Source: Streptomyces lydicus
GTDB taxonomy: Bacteria; Actinomycetota; Actinomycetes; Streptomycetales; Streptomycetaceae
Reading direction: 5' to 3'
Assembly: GCF_000717345.1 (NCBI RefSeq)
Contig: NZ_JNZA01000031.1
Coordinates: 102,528-166,527, forward strand
DNA length: 64,000 nt
Shown one piece after another: positions 45,557 through 54,564 of this stretch. The notes under the pieces were generated by a model that saw only the letters and a list, made by a program, of their open reading frames with translations, searched no databases and had not been told where the DNA came from. Every line of letters starts with the position of its first letter. Position 1 is the stretch's first letter. The position numbers were made by a program, and so were the translations under genes.

Positions 45557-47095
45557 CTACGAGGCCGCCGAGCCGTCGTCGGCCAGCCAGCCGAAGCTCC
45601 GTTCCACGGCCCGGCGCCAGTGGGCGAACTCGCGGTCGCGGACCGCCGCGTCCATCCGCGGCGTCCACTCCGTGTCCCGCTGCCAGTGGGAGCGCAGCTC
45701 GTCGAGGTCCTGCCAGACGCCGGTCGCCAGGCCGGCCGCGTACGCGGCGCCCAGGCAGGTGGTCTCCGAGATCACCGGCCGGATCACCGGCACCCCCAGC
45801 ACGTCCGCCTGATGCTGCATCAGCAGGTTGTTGGCGGTCATCCCGCCGTCCACCTTGAGCTGGGTGATGCGTACGCCGGAGTCCTGGTACATGGCGTCCA
45901 CGACCTCGCGGGTCTGCCAGCTGGTCGCCTCCAGCACGGCGCGCGCCAGATGGGCCTTGGTGACGAACCCGGTCAGCCCGGTGATCACCCCGCGGGCGTC
46001 GGAGCGCCAATAGGGCGCGAACAGGCCGGAGAACGCCGGGACGACGTACGCCCCTCCGTTGTCGGGGACGCTCGCCGCCAGCGGCTCGATCTCGTCGGCC
46101 GAGGCGATGATGCCGAGCTGGTCGCGGAACCACTGCACCAGGGCGCCGGTGATGGCGATGGAGCCCTCCAGGCAGTAGACCGGGGCCTCACCGCCGAGCT
46201 GGTAGCCCATCGTCGTCAGCAGCCCGTTCTTCGACGGCACCGGGCGGTCGCCGGTGTTCAGCAGCAGGAACGAGCCGGTGCCGTAGGTGTTCTTGGCCTC
46301 GCCGACGCCGTAACACGTCTGCCCGAAGACCGCGGCCTGCTGGTCGCCGAGCGCGGACGCCACCGGCACCCCGCCGAGCTGCCCCACGGCCGTGCCGTAC
46401 ACCTCGGCCGACGACCGGATCTCCGGCAGCATCGCGGCCGGCACGTTCATCGCCGACAGGATCGCCGGATCCCACTGGAGGGTGGACAGGTTCATCAGCA
46501 TGGTGCGGCCGGCGTTGGTCACGTCGGTGACGTGCACACCTCCGTCGGTGCCGCCGGTCAGGTTCCAGATCAGCCAGGAGTCGATGGTGCCGAACGCGAT
46601 CTCCCCGCGCTCGGCGCGCTCCCGCAGCCCCGGCACCGAGTCCAGCAGCCAGGCCGCCTTCGGCCCGGAGAAGTAGCTGGCCAGCGGCAGTCCGGTGGCG
46701 TCCCGGAAGCGGTCCTGGCCGTCCGTGCCGCCGAGTTCCGTACACAGCTGGGCGGTCCGGGTGTCCTGCCAGACGAGGGCGTTGTGCACCGGCTTTCCGG
46801 TGGCCCGGTCCCACAGGACCGTCGTCTCGCGCTGGTTGGTGATGCCCAGCGCGCTGAGCCGGTCCGCCCGCAGGCCCGCCTTGGCCAGCGCGCCCGCCAC
46901 CACGGCCTGCACCTTCGACCAGATCTCGGTGGCGTCGTGCTCCACCCAGCCCGGTTTGGGGAAGATCTGCCGGTGCTCGCGCTGGTCGACGGCGACGATC
47001 GCCCCGCCGTGGTCGAAGATGATGCAGCGGCTCGACGTGGTGCCCTGATCGATCGCGGCTACATATTTCTCGGTCTTCCCGGTTCGCTCCGTCAT
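45557..47095 (-). CDS. glpK: Glycerol kinase
   Basis: A 512-residue FGGY kinase that makes sn-glycerol 3-phosphate from glycerol and ATP. Family motifs are complete: [101 protein letters not shown] and [15 protein letters not shown]. Length matches bacterial GlpK. AGGAGG lies nine bases before ATG 47095. It is second in an operon with glpF, 56 nt apart. No glpD or GylR-type regulator gene is present in the window. Confidence 0.97.
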   Translation of the reverse strand: MTERTGKTEKYVAAIDQGTTSSRCIIFDHGGAIVAVDQREHRQIFPKPGWVEHDATEIWSKVQAVVAGALAKAGLRADRLSALGITNQRETTVLWDRATGKPVHNALVWQDTRTAQLCTELGGTDGQDRFRDATGLPLASYFSGPKAAWLLDSVPGLRERAERGEIAFGTIDSWLIWNLTGGTDGGVHVTDVTNAGRTMLMNLSTLQWDPAILSAMNVPAAMLPEIRSSAEVYGTAVGQLGGVPVASALGDQQAAVFGQTCYGVGEAKNTYGTGSFLLLNTGDRPVPSKNGLLTTMGYQLGGEAPVYCLEGSIAITGALVQWFRDQLGIIASADEIEPLAASVPDNGGAYVVPAFSGLFAPYWRSDARGVITGLTGFVTKAHLARAVLEATSWQTREVVDAMYQDSGVRITQLKVDGGMTANNLLMQHQADVLGVPVIRPVISETTCLGAAYAAGLATGVWQDLDELRSHWQRDTEWTPRMDAAVRDREFAHWRRAVERSFGWLADDGSAAS

Positions 47096-47151
47096 GCCGT
47101 CACGCCTCCTTGGGTCCTGGCTGGTGGGTGTGCGCGGGCCCGCCCGGGGGT

Positions 47152-47919
47152 TCAGAACACGCAGTTGTGGACCAGACCCGCGAGCACCGCGCCGATCAGC
47201 GGCCCGGCCACCGGTATCCAGGCGTAACTCCAGTCGGACGAGCCCTTGTTGGGGATCGGGAGCAGGGCGTGCACCAGGCGCGGGCCGAGGTCGCGGGCCG
47301 GGTTGATGGCGTAGCCGGTCGGCCCGCCCAGCGACAGCCCGATGCCCACCACCAGCAGCGCGACCAGCAGGACGTTGATGCCGGAGCCGTAGACCCCGGC
47401 CCGTGCGCCCGGCACCTGGCCGATGCCGATGCCCTGGTTCTGGCCGAAGAACAGCAGGGGCAGCACCAGGCCCACGGTGGCGATGATCTCGGTGACGAGG
47501 TTGGCGACCGGCTTGCGGATCTCCGGGCCGGTGGAGAAGATCCCCAGCGTCGGCTGGGCCTTGCCGCGCTCCGCGTTGGCGGCGAACTGTGCGTAGTACA
47601 CCGCCCACGCCAGCACCGCGCCGAGCGCCGCGCCGACCATCTGCGCCAGTACGTACAGCGGCACCTTCGACCACGGGGTGCCGCCCGCGACCGCCGAGCC
47701 GACCGTCACCGCGGGGTTGAGGTGCCCGCCCGACAGCGGCGCCGCGGTGTACGCGCCGGCCAGTACGCCCATGCCCCAGCCGAAGGCGATCACGACCCAG
47801 CCGGCGGCCCTGGCCTTGGAGTAGTGCAGGGTGACGGCGGCGCACACGCCGGCGCCGAAGAGGATGAGTATGGCGGTGCCGATCACTTCACCGACGAAGA
47901 TGTCCCCATTGGAATACAT
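47152..47919 (-). CDS. glpF: Glycerol uptake facilitator (aquaglyceroporin)
   Basis: A 255-residue MIP-family channel with the two NPA boxes, [11 protein letters not shown] and [13 protein letters not shown], and six membrane spans. It lets glycerol diffuse in, where the adjacent GlpK traps it as the phosphate. AAGGAG is placed five bases before ATG 47919. An upstream in-frame start at 48045 would add non-hydrophobic sequence and is unlikely. Confidence 0.94.
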   Translation of the reverse strand: MYSNGDIFVGEVIGTAILILFGAGVCAAVTLHYSKARAAGWVVIAFGWGMGVLAGAYTAAPLSGGHLNPAVTVGSAVAGGTPWSKVPLYVLAQMVGAALGAVLAWAVYYAQFAANAERGKAQPTLGIFSTGPEIRKPVANLVTEIIATVGLVLPLLFFGQNQGIGIGQVPGARAGVYGSGINVLLVALLVVGIGLSLGGPTGYAINPARDLGPRLVHALLPIPNKGSSDWSYAWIPVAGPLIGAVLAGLVHNCVF

Positions 47920-48152
47920 GGCGGCTCCTTGGCCCTGGCCCGGGGACGTCCCCCGGTCCTCCGTGCAGGGTGCGTGCCACCGGCGGGCAGCGGGCAGCCG
48001 CTGCCACCGGCCGGGGTGCCTGAGTGCGGCGGTGCCGACTGGCACGGGGAAGTGTTCACCCGGGGTGAGGGCCCGTCAAGGTCGCCAGCGGCAACGGGTG
48101 TTGGGCGCGCGCAGGGCTCGGCGGGCGGCACCGGCGCCCCCTCGCCGGGCCG

Positions 48153-49937
48153 TCATCCCCGGGCCGGGACGCCGTGCTGACCGGGCGGTGCGGGGTGCGG
48201 GGGAGCGGCCGGGCCGGGCACCCGCGCAGCAGTCCCGCGCCGGATCTCGGTGCGCTGCGCGCCGGGCCGGCCCAGCACCCAGCTCGCCCCCGGCAGCGCC
48301 TTCGCCTCCTTCTTGAGCGGGGCCAGCGCCGCCGCGGCCTCGTGGTGCCCGGCGACGCTGCCCGGCGGGCACACCGCGGTCGCGAGCGACAGCGTCACCG
48401 GCCGCCCGCCGGCCGACCAGGGGGCGTCCAGCAGCGCCGCGGCGAACGGCGCCAGCCCGTCCGGCTCGGTCAGCACCAGGAAGTCGTCACCGCCGATGTG
48501 GCCCACCCGGGAGGCCGGCTCGCCCGCCGCGACCCCGGCGAGCGTCCGGCCCACCGCGCGGATCAGCTCGTCGCCGGCCGCGAACCCGGCGCCGTCGTTG
48601 ACCTGCTTGAACCCGTCGACGTCCAACCAGCTCAGGGCGAAGCCCCGGCCCTCCGCGATCCGCCGGTCCACCTCGCCGTTGACCTCGTCCGAACCGGGCA
48701 GCCGGGTCAGCGGATTGAGCCGCGCCGCCTCCTCCACCCGGCTCTCGGCCAGCGCCCGCACGATGTCCGCGAGGTGCACCACGCCCATGCACCGGCCACG
48801 CTCGTCCACCACCGCCACATCGTCCCCGGCCCGGTCCCGGCCGCCCTCGGCGATCACGTCGAGCACCTGCCAGGCGGTGGCGTCCGCGCCGACCGTACGC
48901 GGCCGGTCCGCCAGCCGCAGCGCCGGCCGGTCGGCGTACAGCGCATGCCCGTACCGGCCGGACAGCGACAGCAGGAAGCGGTCCCGGTCGATCGCCCGGA
49001 CCGGCACCCCGTCGGAGTCCACCAGCAGCACCCCCGACACCGCGGGAAAGCCGGTGAGATGACTGCGGACCGCGCCCGCCGACGCGGACATCGGCAGCAG
49101 CGCCGCGGGCTGCAGGAACTGCGCCACCGGCGGCCCGGACGGCGGCCGGTGCGCCACCGCGGGCCGGCTCACCGCCGGGGGGAGCGCCGGTGGCAGATAC
49201 ACCTCGGTGGCCGGCCGCCGCGCGGGCGGCGCGAACAGATAGCCCTGCGCCAGCTGCACCCCGGCGTCCCGCACCGCCGCGTACTGGCGCTCGGTCTCCA
49301 CGCCCTCGATGGCCAGCAGCCCGCCCACCCGCTCGCACAGCTGCCGGACCGCGGCCACCACGGCCTGCCGGCCCCGGTCGGTGTCCAGCCGCGCGCACAG
49401 CGACGCGTCGAGCTTGACCAGGTCCGGTGCGAGCTCGCCGAGCAGCCGCAGCGGCAGATCCCCGTCCCCGACCCCGTCCGCGCAGATCCGGTAGCCCTCG
49501 TCGCGCAGCACCGCCACCGAATCCAGCAACGCGGCGTGCGGGACGTGGGTGAACGGCCCGCCGATGTCGAGGGTGATCTCCCACGGCCGCCGGCCCACCT
49601 CGTGGACGGCCTTGCCCAGCGCCGGCAGCCGCGGCAGTTCGGCGACCGTCGCGGCGCAGACGTTCAGGTGCAGCGGCAGCAGCGTCTCCTGGTGAGCCGC
49701 CACCCGCACGGCGAGCGCCGCGAGTTCGGCGTCCAGTTCGGGACAGCGGTACGCGCGGGCCAGCACGTCGGACTCGCCGGGCTCGGGGCGGGCGAGTATC
49801 TCCAGCGCCGCGACCGAACCGGTCGAGAGGTTCACGACGGGCTGGAAGGCGAATCGAAGCTGGTCCGTCCAGGGAGGCACGGGCAGCAGCATGCCCCTCC
49901 GCGCGCCTGAACCGGGTCTGATTAACGCACTGTTCAC
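48153..49937 (-). CDS. EAL-CBS-GGDEF protein, probably degenerate c-di-GMP domains
   Basis: Up to 594 residues. Domain order is EAL (about 25-245), a CBS-like pair in the middle (LLVDSDGVPVRAIDRD, VAVVDERGRCMGVVHLADI), then GGDEF. The EAL site reads ALEILARP and the usual DDFG is replaced by ADGVGDGD, so phosphodiesterase activity is doubtful, though AIEGVETERQ is kept. The GGDEF signature is GGDDF. It may act as a c-di-GMP or phosphate-sensing scaffold. Two starts are possible: GTG 49937 (GGAAGG upstream) includes a TTA codon at 49923-49925, ATG 49892 does not. Confidence 0.83.
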   Translation of the reverse strand: MNSALIRPGSGARRGMLLPVPPWTDQLRFAFQPVVNLSTGSVAALEILARPEPGESDVLARAYRCPELDAELAALAVRVAAHQETLLPLHLNVCAATVAELPRLPALGKAVHEVGRRPWEITLDIGGPFTHVPHAALLDSVAVLRDEGYRICADGVGDGDLPLRLLGELAPDLVKLDASLCARLDTDRGRQAVVAAVRQLCERVGGLLAIEGVETERQYAAVRDAGVQLAQGYLFAPPARRPATEVYLPPALPPAVSRPAVAHRPPSGPPVAQFLQPAALLPMSASAGAVRSHLTGFPAVSGVLLVDSDGVPVRAIDRDRFLLSLSGRYGHALYADRPALRLADRPRTVGADATAWQVLDVIAEGGRDRAGDDVAVVDERGRCMGVVHLADIVRALAESRVEEAARLNPLTRLPGSDEVNGEVDRRIAEGRGFALSWLDVDGFKQVNDGAGFAAGDELIRAVGRTLAGVAAGEPASRVGHIGGDDFLVLTEPDGLAPFAAALLDAPWSAGGRPVTLSLATAVCPPGSVAGHHEAAAALAPLKKEAKALPGASWVLGRPGAQRTEIRRGTAARVPGPAAPPHPAPPGQHGVPARG

Positions 49938-50097
49938 GCATCCTTCCGGAGCGTACGGGCGGCAGCCGCGCGAGGCACACAGGACGTTCGACCGGGACTC
50001 GGACGGCGCCGCCCGACGCGCCGCCGTGGCCCGGCCGCGGCCGGACCCGCGCGGCGTCCCTCCCCTTTTCCGTCTGGACGCCGTACCCGGCCGGTGC

Positions 50098-50134
50098 TAT
50101 GTTGCTCTCATTCCGAGAAAGACTCGGAATGAGA
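50098..50134 (+). promoter_or_regulatory. NrtR-like promoter/operator, perfect 12-bp inverted repeat
   Basis: TATGTT (50098-50103) is a possible -10. It is followed by a perfect inverted repeat: TCTCATTCCGAG (50106-50117), 5-nt loop AAAGA, CTCGGAATGAGA (50123-50134). It lies between the -10 and the start of the Nudix-type regulator gene, an arrangement that fits autorepression. Confidence 0.65.
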
Positions 50135-50158
50135 ATTACTTGCGAGGGGGTGGCGGTC

Positions 50159-51127
50159 GTGGACGCGGACCGGCAGGGCGGCGGCGCGGATGACGGCGCC
50201 GAGCGCGCCTTCCTCGCGGCGTACGACCCGCGGGAGTTCCCCGCCATCGCGGTGACCGTCGACATCGTCGCGCTGACCCTCCGCGGGGGCGTCCTGCACG
50301 TCCTGCTCGTCGAGCGCGGCGGCCGCCCCTTCCAGGGCGCCTGGGCGCTGCCGGGCGGCTTCGTCCGCGCCGGGCGGGAGTCGCTCGACGAGGCCGCGGC
50401 CCGCGAACTCGCCGAGGAGACCGGGCTGGACGCCGCCCAGCTGGAGCGCGTCCACCTCGAACAGCTCGGCTCCTACGGGGACCCCGGCCGCGATCCGCGG
50501 ATGCCGGTCGTCACCGTCGCCTACCTCGCCTTCGCCCCCGACCTCCCCGAGGCGCGCGGCGGCGGCGACGCCTCGGCCGCGGCCTGGATCCCGGTCTCCC
50601 GGCTCGATCTCGGTGCCGCGACGGAGGGCGGAGCGGCCCGGGGGAGTGTTCCGCGCGGTCCCGGCGAACCGGACGCGGCCCGGCCGCGTCCCCAAGAACA
50701 GGGCCCTGGGCACGGGACCGACGGGGGTGGCTCCGTGCCCGGGCCCGCGGACGACACGACGCCGGCGGAGGACGCCGGCCCGGCCCCGTTGCCGCTCGCC
50801 TTCGACCACGCCCGGATCGTCGCCGACGGCCTAGACCGCGCCCGCGCCAAGATCGAGTACACCCCGCTGGCCACCGCCTTCCTCGGCCGGGAGTTCACCA
50901 TCGTCGAACTCCGCGGCGTCTACGAATCCGTCTGGGGCAGCCCGCTGCACGCCGGGAACTTCCACCGCAAGGTGCTCTCGGTCCCCGGATTCGTCGAGTC
51001 CACCGGTGCCACCGCCGCCCGCGGCGGAGCCCGAGGCGGCCCCCGCGCCCGCCTCTACCGCGCGGGCGACGCCCGGCTGCTGCACCCGGCGCTGCTGCGC
51101 CCCGACCGGGAGGACGGCGTGCGATGA
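50159..51127 (+). CDS. NrtR-like Nudix-domain transcriptional regulator
   Basis: A 322-residue protein: Nudix domain (VDIVALTLRGGVLHVLLVERGG, then GGFVRAGRESLDEAAARELAEETGLD, where the first Glu of the Nudix box is replaced by Arg, as in non-hydrolysing regulators), a 50-residue low-complexity linker, and a C-terminal winged helix (FLGREFTIVELRGVYESVWGS, NFHRKVLSVPGFVESTG). This is the NrtR layout; NrtR proteins sense ADP-ribose and repress NAD metabolism genes. No NAD gene is nearby; three coupled genes follow. I prefer GTG 50159 (GAGGGGG eight bases upstream) over ATGs at 50099/50129, which lie on or before the operator. Confidence 0.85.
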   Translation: MDADRQGGGADDGAERAFLAAYDPREFPAIAVTVDIVALTLRGGVLHVLLVERGGRPFQGAWALPGGFVRAGRESLDEAAARELAEETGLDAAQLERVHLEQLGSYGDPGRDPRMPVVTVAYLAFAPDLPEARGGGDASAAAWIPVSRLDLGAATEGGAARGSVPRGPGEPDAARPRPQEQGPGHGTDGGGSVPGPADDTTPAEDAGPAPLPLAFDHARIVADGLDRARAKIEYTPLATAFLGREFTIVELRGVYESVWGSPLHAGNFHRKVLSVPGFVESTGATAARGGARGGPRARLYRAGDARLLHPALLRPDREDGVR

Positions 51128-52185
51128 CCACGCCCACCGCCGCCGGGGCCCCGCGCACCCGCGCCGCCGCCCGCAGCGCACTGGCCGCCGCCCACCGGCC
51201 CGCCGACCTCTTCCCCGACGACGCCGACGCCGCCCGCAGCTACCGCCGGCTCGCCCGGCTGCTGCACCCCGACACCGCGCCGCCCGCCGAACGCCCCGCC
51301 GCCGAGGCCGAGTTCGCCCGCCTCGACGCGCTCTGGCGCCGCCGGACCGCCGCCCGCCCGGCCGCCGCGGTCCTGACGACCCGGCACCGCACCTACACCC
51401 TCGGCCCGACCCTGGCCACCGGCGACCTCGCCGTCCTGCGCGAGGCGTCGTACGAGGAGCGCGGCACCCGGCGGCGCGCCCTGCTGAAGATCCCGCGCAC
51501 GGTCACCGACAACGACCTCCTGGAACGCGAGGCGGACGCGCTGGCCCTGCTGGCCCGGCACGGCGAGCGCCGCCACCGCGGCTACGCGCCCCGGCTGCTG
51601 GAGTCCGTCCGCCACCGCGACCCGGACACCGGCGCCGAACGCCGCGTCAACGCCCTCGTCCCGCTCGACGGCTTTCACACCCTGGCCGAGGTCCGCGCGG
51701 CCCACCCGGACGGCCTCGACCCGCGCGACGCCGCCTGGATGTGGCGCCGGCTGCTGGTCGCCCTCGGCTGGGCCCACCGCGCCGGCCGGGTGCACGGCGC
51801 CGTCCTCCCCGAGCACGTCCTCATCCACCCCGCACTGCACGGTCTCGTCCTCGTCGACTGGTGCTACAGCACCGCACCCGGCGACCCCGTCCCGGCACTC
51901 GTCGAACGGCACCGCGCCCACTACCCGCCCGAGGTCACCGGCCGCCGCCCGGCGACCGGGGCCACCGACCTCCACCTCGCGTCCCGCACCATGGCCGCGC
52001 TGATGGGGGAGCGCACCCCGCAGCCGATGCGCGCGTTTCTGCGCGGCTGCACCCTGCCCGCGCAGGCCCGCCGCCCGCACGACGCCTGGCGGCTGCTGGC
52101 CGAACTCGACGACCTGCTCCACCGCCTCTACGGGCCGCGCACCTTCCGGCCGTTTACCCTGCCGGGCCCGCGCCCGCACCCGTAG
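51124..52185 (+). CDS. J-domain/pseudokinase fusion protein
   Basis: A 353-residue protein. Residues about 25-70 resemble a J domain with the HPD motif at 48-50 (YRRLARLLHPDTAP). The rest looks like a protein-kinase fold: an ALLKIPR lysine segment, EADALALLARHGERRH, and a catalytic-loop region AGRVHGAVLPEHVLI followed by LVLVDWCYST. The catalytic Asp and Asn of the loop are missing (HGA, PEH), while the Asp of DFG is present as DWC, so it is probably a pseudokinase. Coupled by ATGA to the NrtR-like gene. Role unknown; a chaperone-linked adaptor is one option. Confidence 0.7.
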   Translation: MTTPTAAGAPRTRAAARSALAAAHRPADLFPDDADAARSYRRLARLLHPDTAPPAERPAAEAEFARLDALWRRRTAARPAAAVLTTRHRTYTLGPTLATGDLAVLREASYEERGTRRRALLKIPRTVTDNDLLEREADALALLARHGERRHRGYAPRLLESVRHRDPDTGAERRVNALVPLDGFHTLAEVRAAHPDGLDPRDAAWMWRRLLVALGWAHRAGRVHGAVLPEHVLIHPALHGLVLVDWCYSTAPGDPVPALVERHRAHYPPEVTGRRPATGATDLHLASRTMAALMGERTPQPMRAFLRGCTLPAQARRPHDAWRLLAELDDLLHRLYGPRTFRPFTLPGPRPHP

Positions 52186-52225
52186 CCGGCACCCGCTCAC
52201 ACCACACACCTCAGGGGGAATCACC

Positions 52226-53221
52226 ATGGGCAGCGGAACCTGGTCCACCAACGTCTACGGCGCCGCGGCGAGCTACCGCGCCGCCGCCGGCACCAGCGCC
52301 TTCGACTACAGCGACCGCACCACCCGCTCCGCACCCCGCCACACCTGGGCGGCGCACCCCTCGCTCGACCCGCACGGCCTCACCGTCCGCGAGAGCCGGG
52401 ACTCCGACGAACACCCCACCTCCCTCGCCGTCTCCGTGCTCTTCGACGTCACCGGCTCGATGGGCGCGGTGCCGCGGGTGCTCCAGACCAAGCTCCCCGA
52501 GCTGTTCGGCCTGCTGCTGCGCAAGGGATACGTCGAGCACCCGCAGATCCTCTTCGGCGCCGTCGGCGACGCCACCTGCGACCGGGTGCCGCTCCAGCTC
52601 GGCCAGTTCGAGTCCGACAACCGCATGGACGACGACCTCGGCAACATCCTGCTGGAGGGCGGCGGAGGCGGCCAGATGACCGAGTCGTACGAGCTGGCGC
52701 TGTACGCCATGGCCCGCCACACCAGCCTCGACTGCCACGAGAAGCGCGGCCGCCGCGGCTACCTCTTCCTCATCGGCGACGAGATGCCCTACGGCAAGGT
52801 CAAGGCCCGCGAGGTCCGCGCCGTCCTCGGCGACCACCTCACCGAGGACCTGCCCCTGCCGGTGCTCCTGGCCGAGCTGCGGCAGAAGTTCGAGGTGTAC
52901 TTCATCGTCCCGGCCGGGGCCGCGCACGTCGGCAACAGCGCCGTCCTCGGCACCTGGCGCAAGCTCCTCGGCCAGAACGTCATCGAACTCGACGACCTCG
53001 ACGCCGTCTGCGAAACCATCGCCCTGACCATCGGACTCGGCGAGGAGGCCATCGACCTCGCCGCCGGGCTCGACGACCTCGCCGACATCGGCTCGGACGC
53101 AGGCGCCAGCGTCGGCAGGGCACTGGCCACCCTCGGCGGCGGCCGCGGCACCGTCGCCCGCTCCTCCGCCCCGCTCCTCGACGCCGCCGACGCCGGCCCC
53201 GGCGGCACCACCCGCCTGTGA
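52226..53221 (+). CDS. von Willebrand factor A domain protein
   Basis: A 331-residue soluble vWA protein. The metal-ion adhesion motif DVTGSMG starts at residue 74, with a partner Asp in LFLIGDEMPYG. It has a Gly/Ser/Ala-rich N-terminus and a C-terminal helical region. Such intracellular vWA proteins act as scaffolds, often with ATPases. It ends in a GTGA overlap with the PurA-like gene and is 40 nt downstream of the J-domain gene. No membrane segment. Confidence 0.82.
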   Translation: MGSGTWSTNVYGAAASYRAAAGTSAFDYSDRTTRSAPRHTWAAHPSLDPHGLTVRESRDSDEHPTSLAVSVLFDVTGSMGAVPRVLQTKLPELFGLLLRKGYVEHPQILFGAVGDATCDRVPLQLGQFESDNRMDDDLGNILLEGGGGGQMTESYELALYAMARHTSLDCHEKRGRRGYLFLIGDEMPYGKVKAREVRAVLGDHLTEDLPLPVLLAELRQKFEVYFIVPAGAAHVGNSAVLGTWRKLLGQNVIELDDLDAVCETIALTIGLGEEAIDLAAGLDDLADIGSDAGASVGRALATLGGGRGTVARSSAPLLDAADAGPGGTTRL

Positions 53222-54564
53222 CCATCGAGGAGCATGCCGCGCACACCGTCGTCGTCGACCTCGGGTACGGCGACGCGGGCAAGGGCACCGTCGTCGACCG
53301 GCTCTGCGCACACCGGGAGGGCGCGGCCCCGGTCACCGCGGTCGTCCGCTTCAACGGCGGCGCCCAGGCCGCCCACAACGTCGTCACCGCCGACGGCCGG
53401 CACCACACCTTCGCCCAGTTCGGCTCCGGCACCTTCAGCGGCGTACCCACCCACCTGTCCCACCTGATGCTGGTGGACCCGCTCGCGCTCGCCGCCGAGG
53501 CCCGCCACCTCGCCTCCCTCGGCGTCCCCGACCCGCTCGCCCTGCTGACCGTCGACCGCCGCGCCCGGCTCACCACGCCCTACCACGCGGCCGCCAACCG
53601 GGCCCGGGAACGCGCCCGCGGCACCGCCCGGCACGGCTCCTGCGGCATGGGCATCGGCGAAACCGCCGCCTACGCCCTCGCCCACCCCGCCGACGCCCCC
53701 ACCGCCGGCGACTGCACCGCCCCCGCGACGCTGCGCCGCAAACTCACCCTGCTCCGCGACCGGCTGACCGCCGCCCTCGGCCCGCTCGACGCCCCGCCCG
53801 TCGACGCCTGCCTGGACGCGTTCGCCACGTTCGCCGCCCACGTCCGGCTGGTCGACGGCGCGCACCTGACGCGGCTGGTGCGCACCGGCCGGCTCGTCCT
53901 CGAGGGCGCCCAGGGCGTCCTCCTCGACGAGTGGCACGGCTTCCACCCCTACACCACCTGGTCGACGACCACCTTCGCCGGCGCCGAGCGGCTGCTCGCC
54001 GAGGCCGGCCGGCCGCGCAGCGCGCTGCGCCTGGGCGTCGTGCGGACCTACACCACCCGGCACGGGCCCGGCCCGCTCGTCACCGAGGACCCGGCACTGC
54101 TCCGCGCCCTGCCCGAGGCCCACAACGGCCACGGCCGCTGGCAAGGCCCCTTCCGCGCCGGTCACTTCGACGCCGTCGCGCACTCCTACGCCGTCGAGGT
54201 CTGCGGGGGAGTGGACGCCCTCGCCGTCACCCACCTGGACGCCCCGGGCCGCTGCGGCGGCGCGCTGCGCACCGTACACGCCTACCGCACCGCCGACGGC
54301 CTCCAGGACCGCCTCCGCACCGCCCCGCCCGGCGACCTGACGCGCCAACAACGGCTCACCGAAAGCCTGTTGACCGCCCGCCCGGCCGATTGGCGGTCAC
54401 CGGGCACCGACCCGCGCGCCTGGTGCGACGCGCTCGCCCGGACGCTCGGCGCCCCGGTCGCCATGGAGTCCTACGGACCCACCGCCGCCGACAAGACCGT
54501 CCGGCCGCTCACCGGACGGGGAAGTCGAAGTAGGTGTCCGGGAAGGGCTCCGGCTGGAACGTGA
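53218..54564 (+). CDS. Divergent adenylosuccinate synthetase paralogue
   Basis: A 448-residue PurA-family protein. The P-loop reads VVDLGYGDAGKGTVVDRL, the general-base Asp and glycines being kept while the usual GDEGKG Glu is Ala, and VVRFNGGAQAAHNVV keeps the His of the GGxNAGH motif. Later segments (FGSGTFSG, GSCGMGIGETAAYAL, LVLEGAQGVLLDEWHGFHP) follow the family. It is too divergent to be the housekeeping enzyme; it may condense another nucleotide and acid. It overlaps the vWA gene at its start and the convergent dipeptidase gene by 56 nt at its end. Confidence 0.8.
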   Translation: MTIEEHAAHTVVVDLGYGDAGKGTVVDRLCAHREGAAPVTAVVRFNGGAQAAHNVVTADGRHHTFAQFGSGTFSGVPTHLSHLMLVDPLALAAEARHLASLGVPDPLALLTVDRRARLTTPYHAAANRARERARGTARHGSCGMGIGETAAYALAHPADAPTAGDCTAPATLRRKLTLLRDRLTAALGPLDAPPVDACLDAFATFAAHVRLVDGAHLTRLVRTGRLVLEGAQGVLLDEWHGFHPYTTWSTTTFAGAERLLAEAGRPRSALRLGVVRTYTTRHGPGPLVTEDPALLRALPEAHNGHGRWQGPFRAGHFDAVAHSYAVEVCGGVDALAVTHLDAPGRCGGALRTVHAYRTADGLQDRLRTAPPGDLTRQQRLTESLLTARPADWRSPGTDPRAWCDALARTLGAPVAMESYGPTAADKTVRPLTGRGSRSRCPGRAPAGT

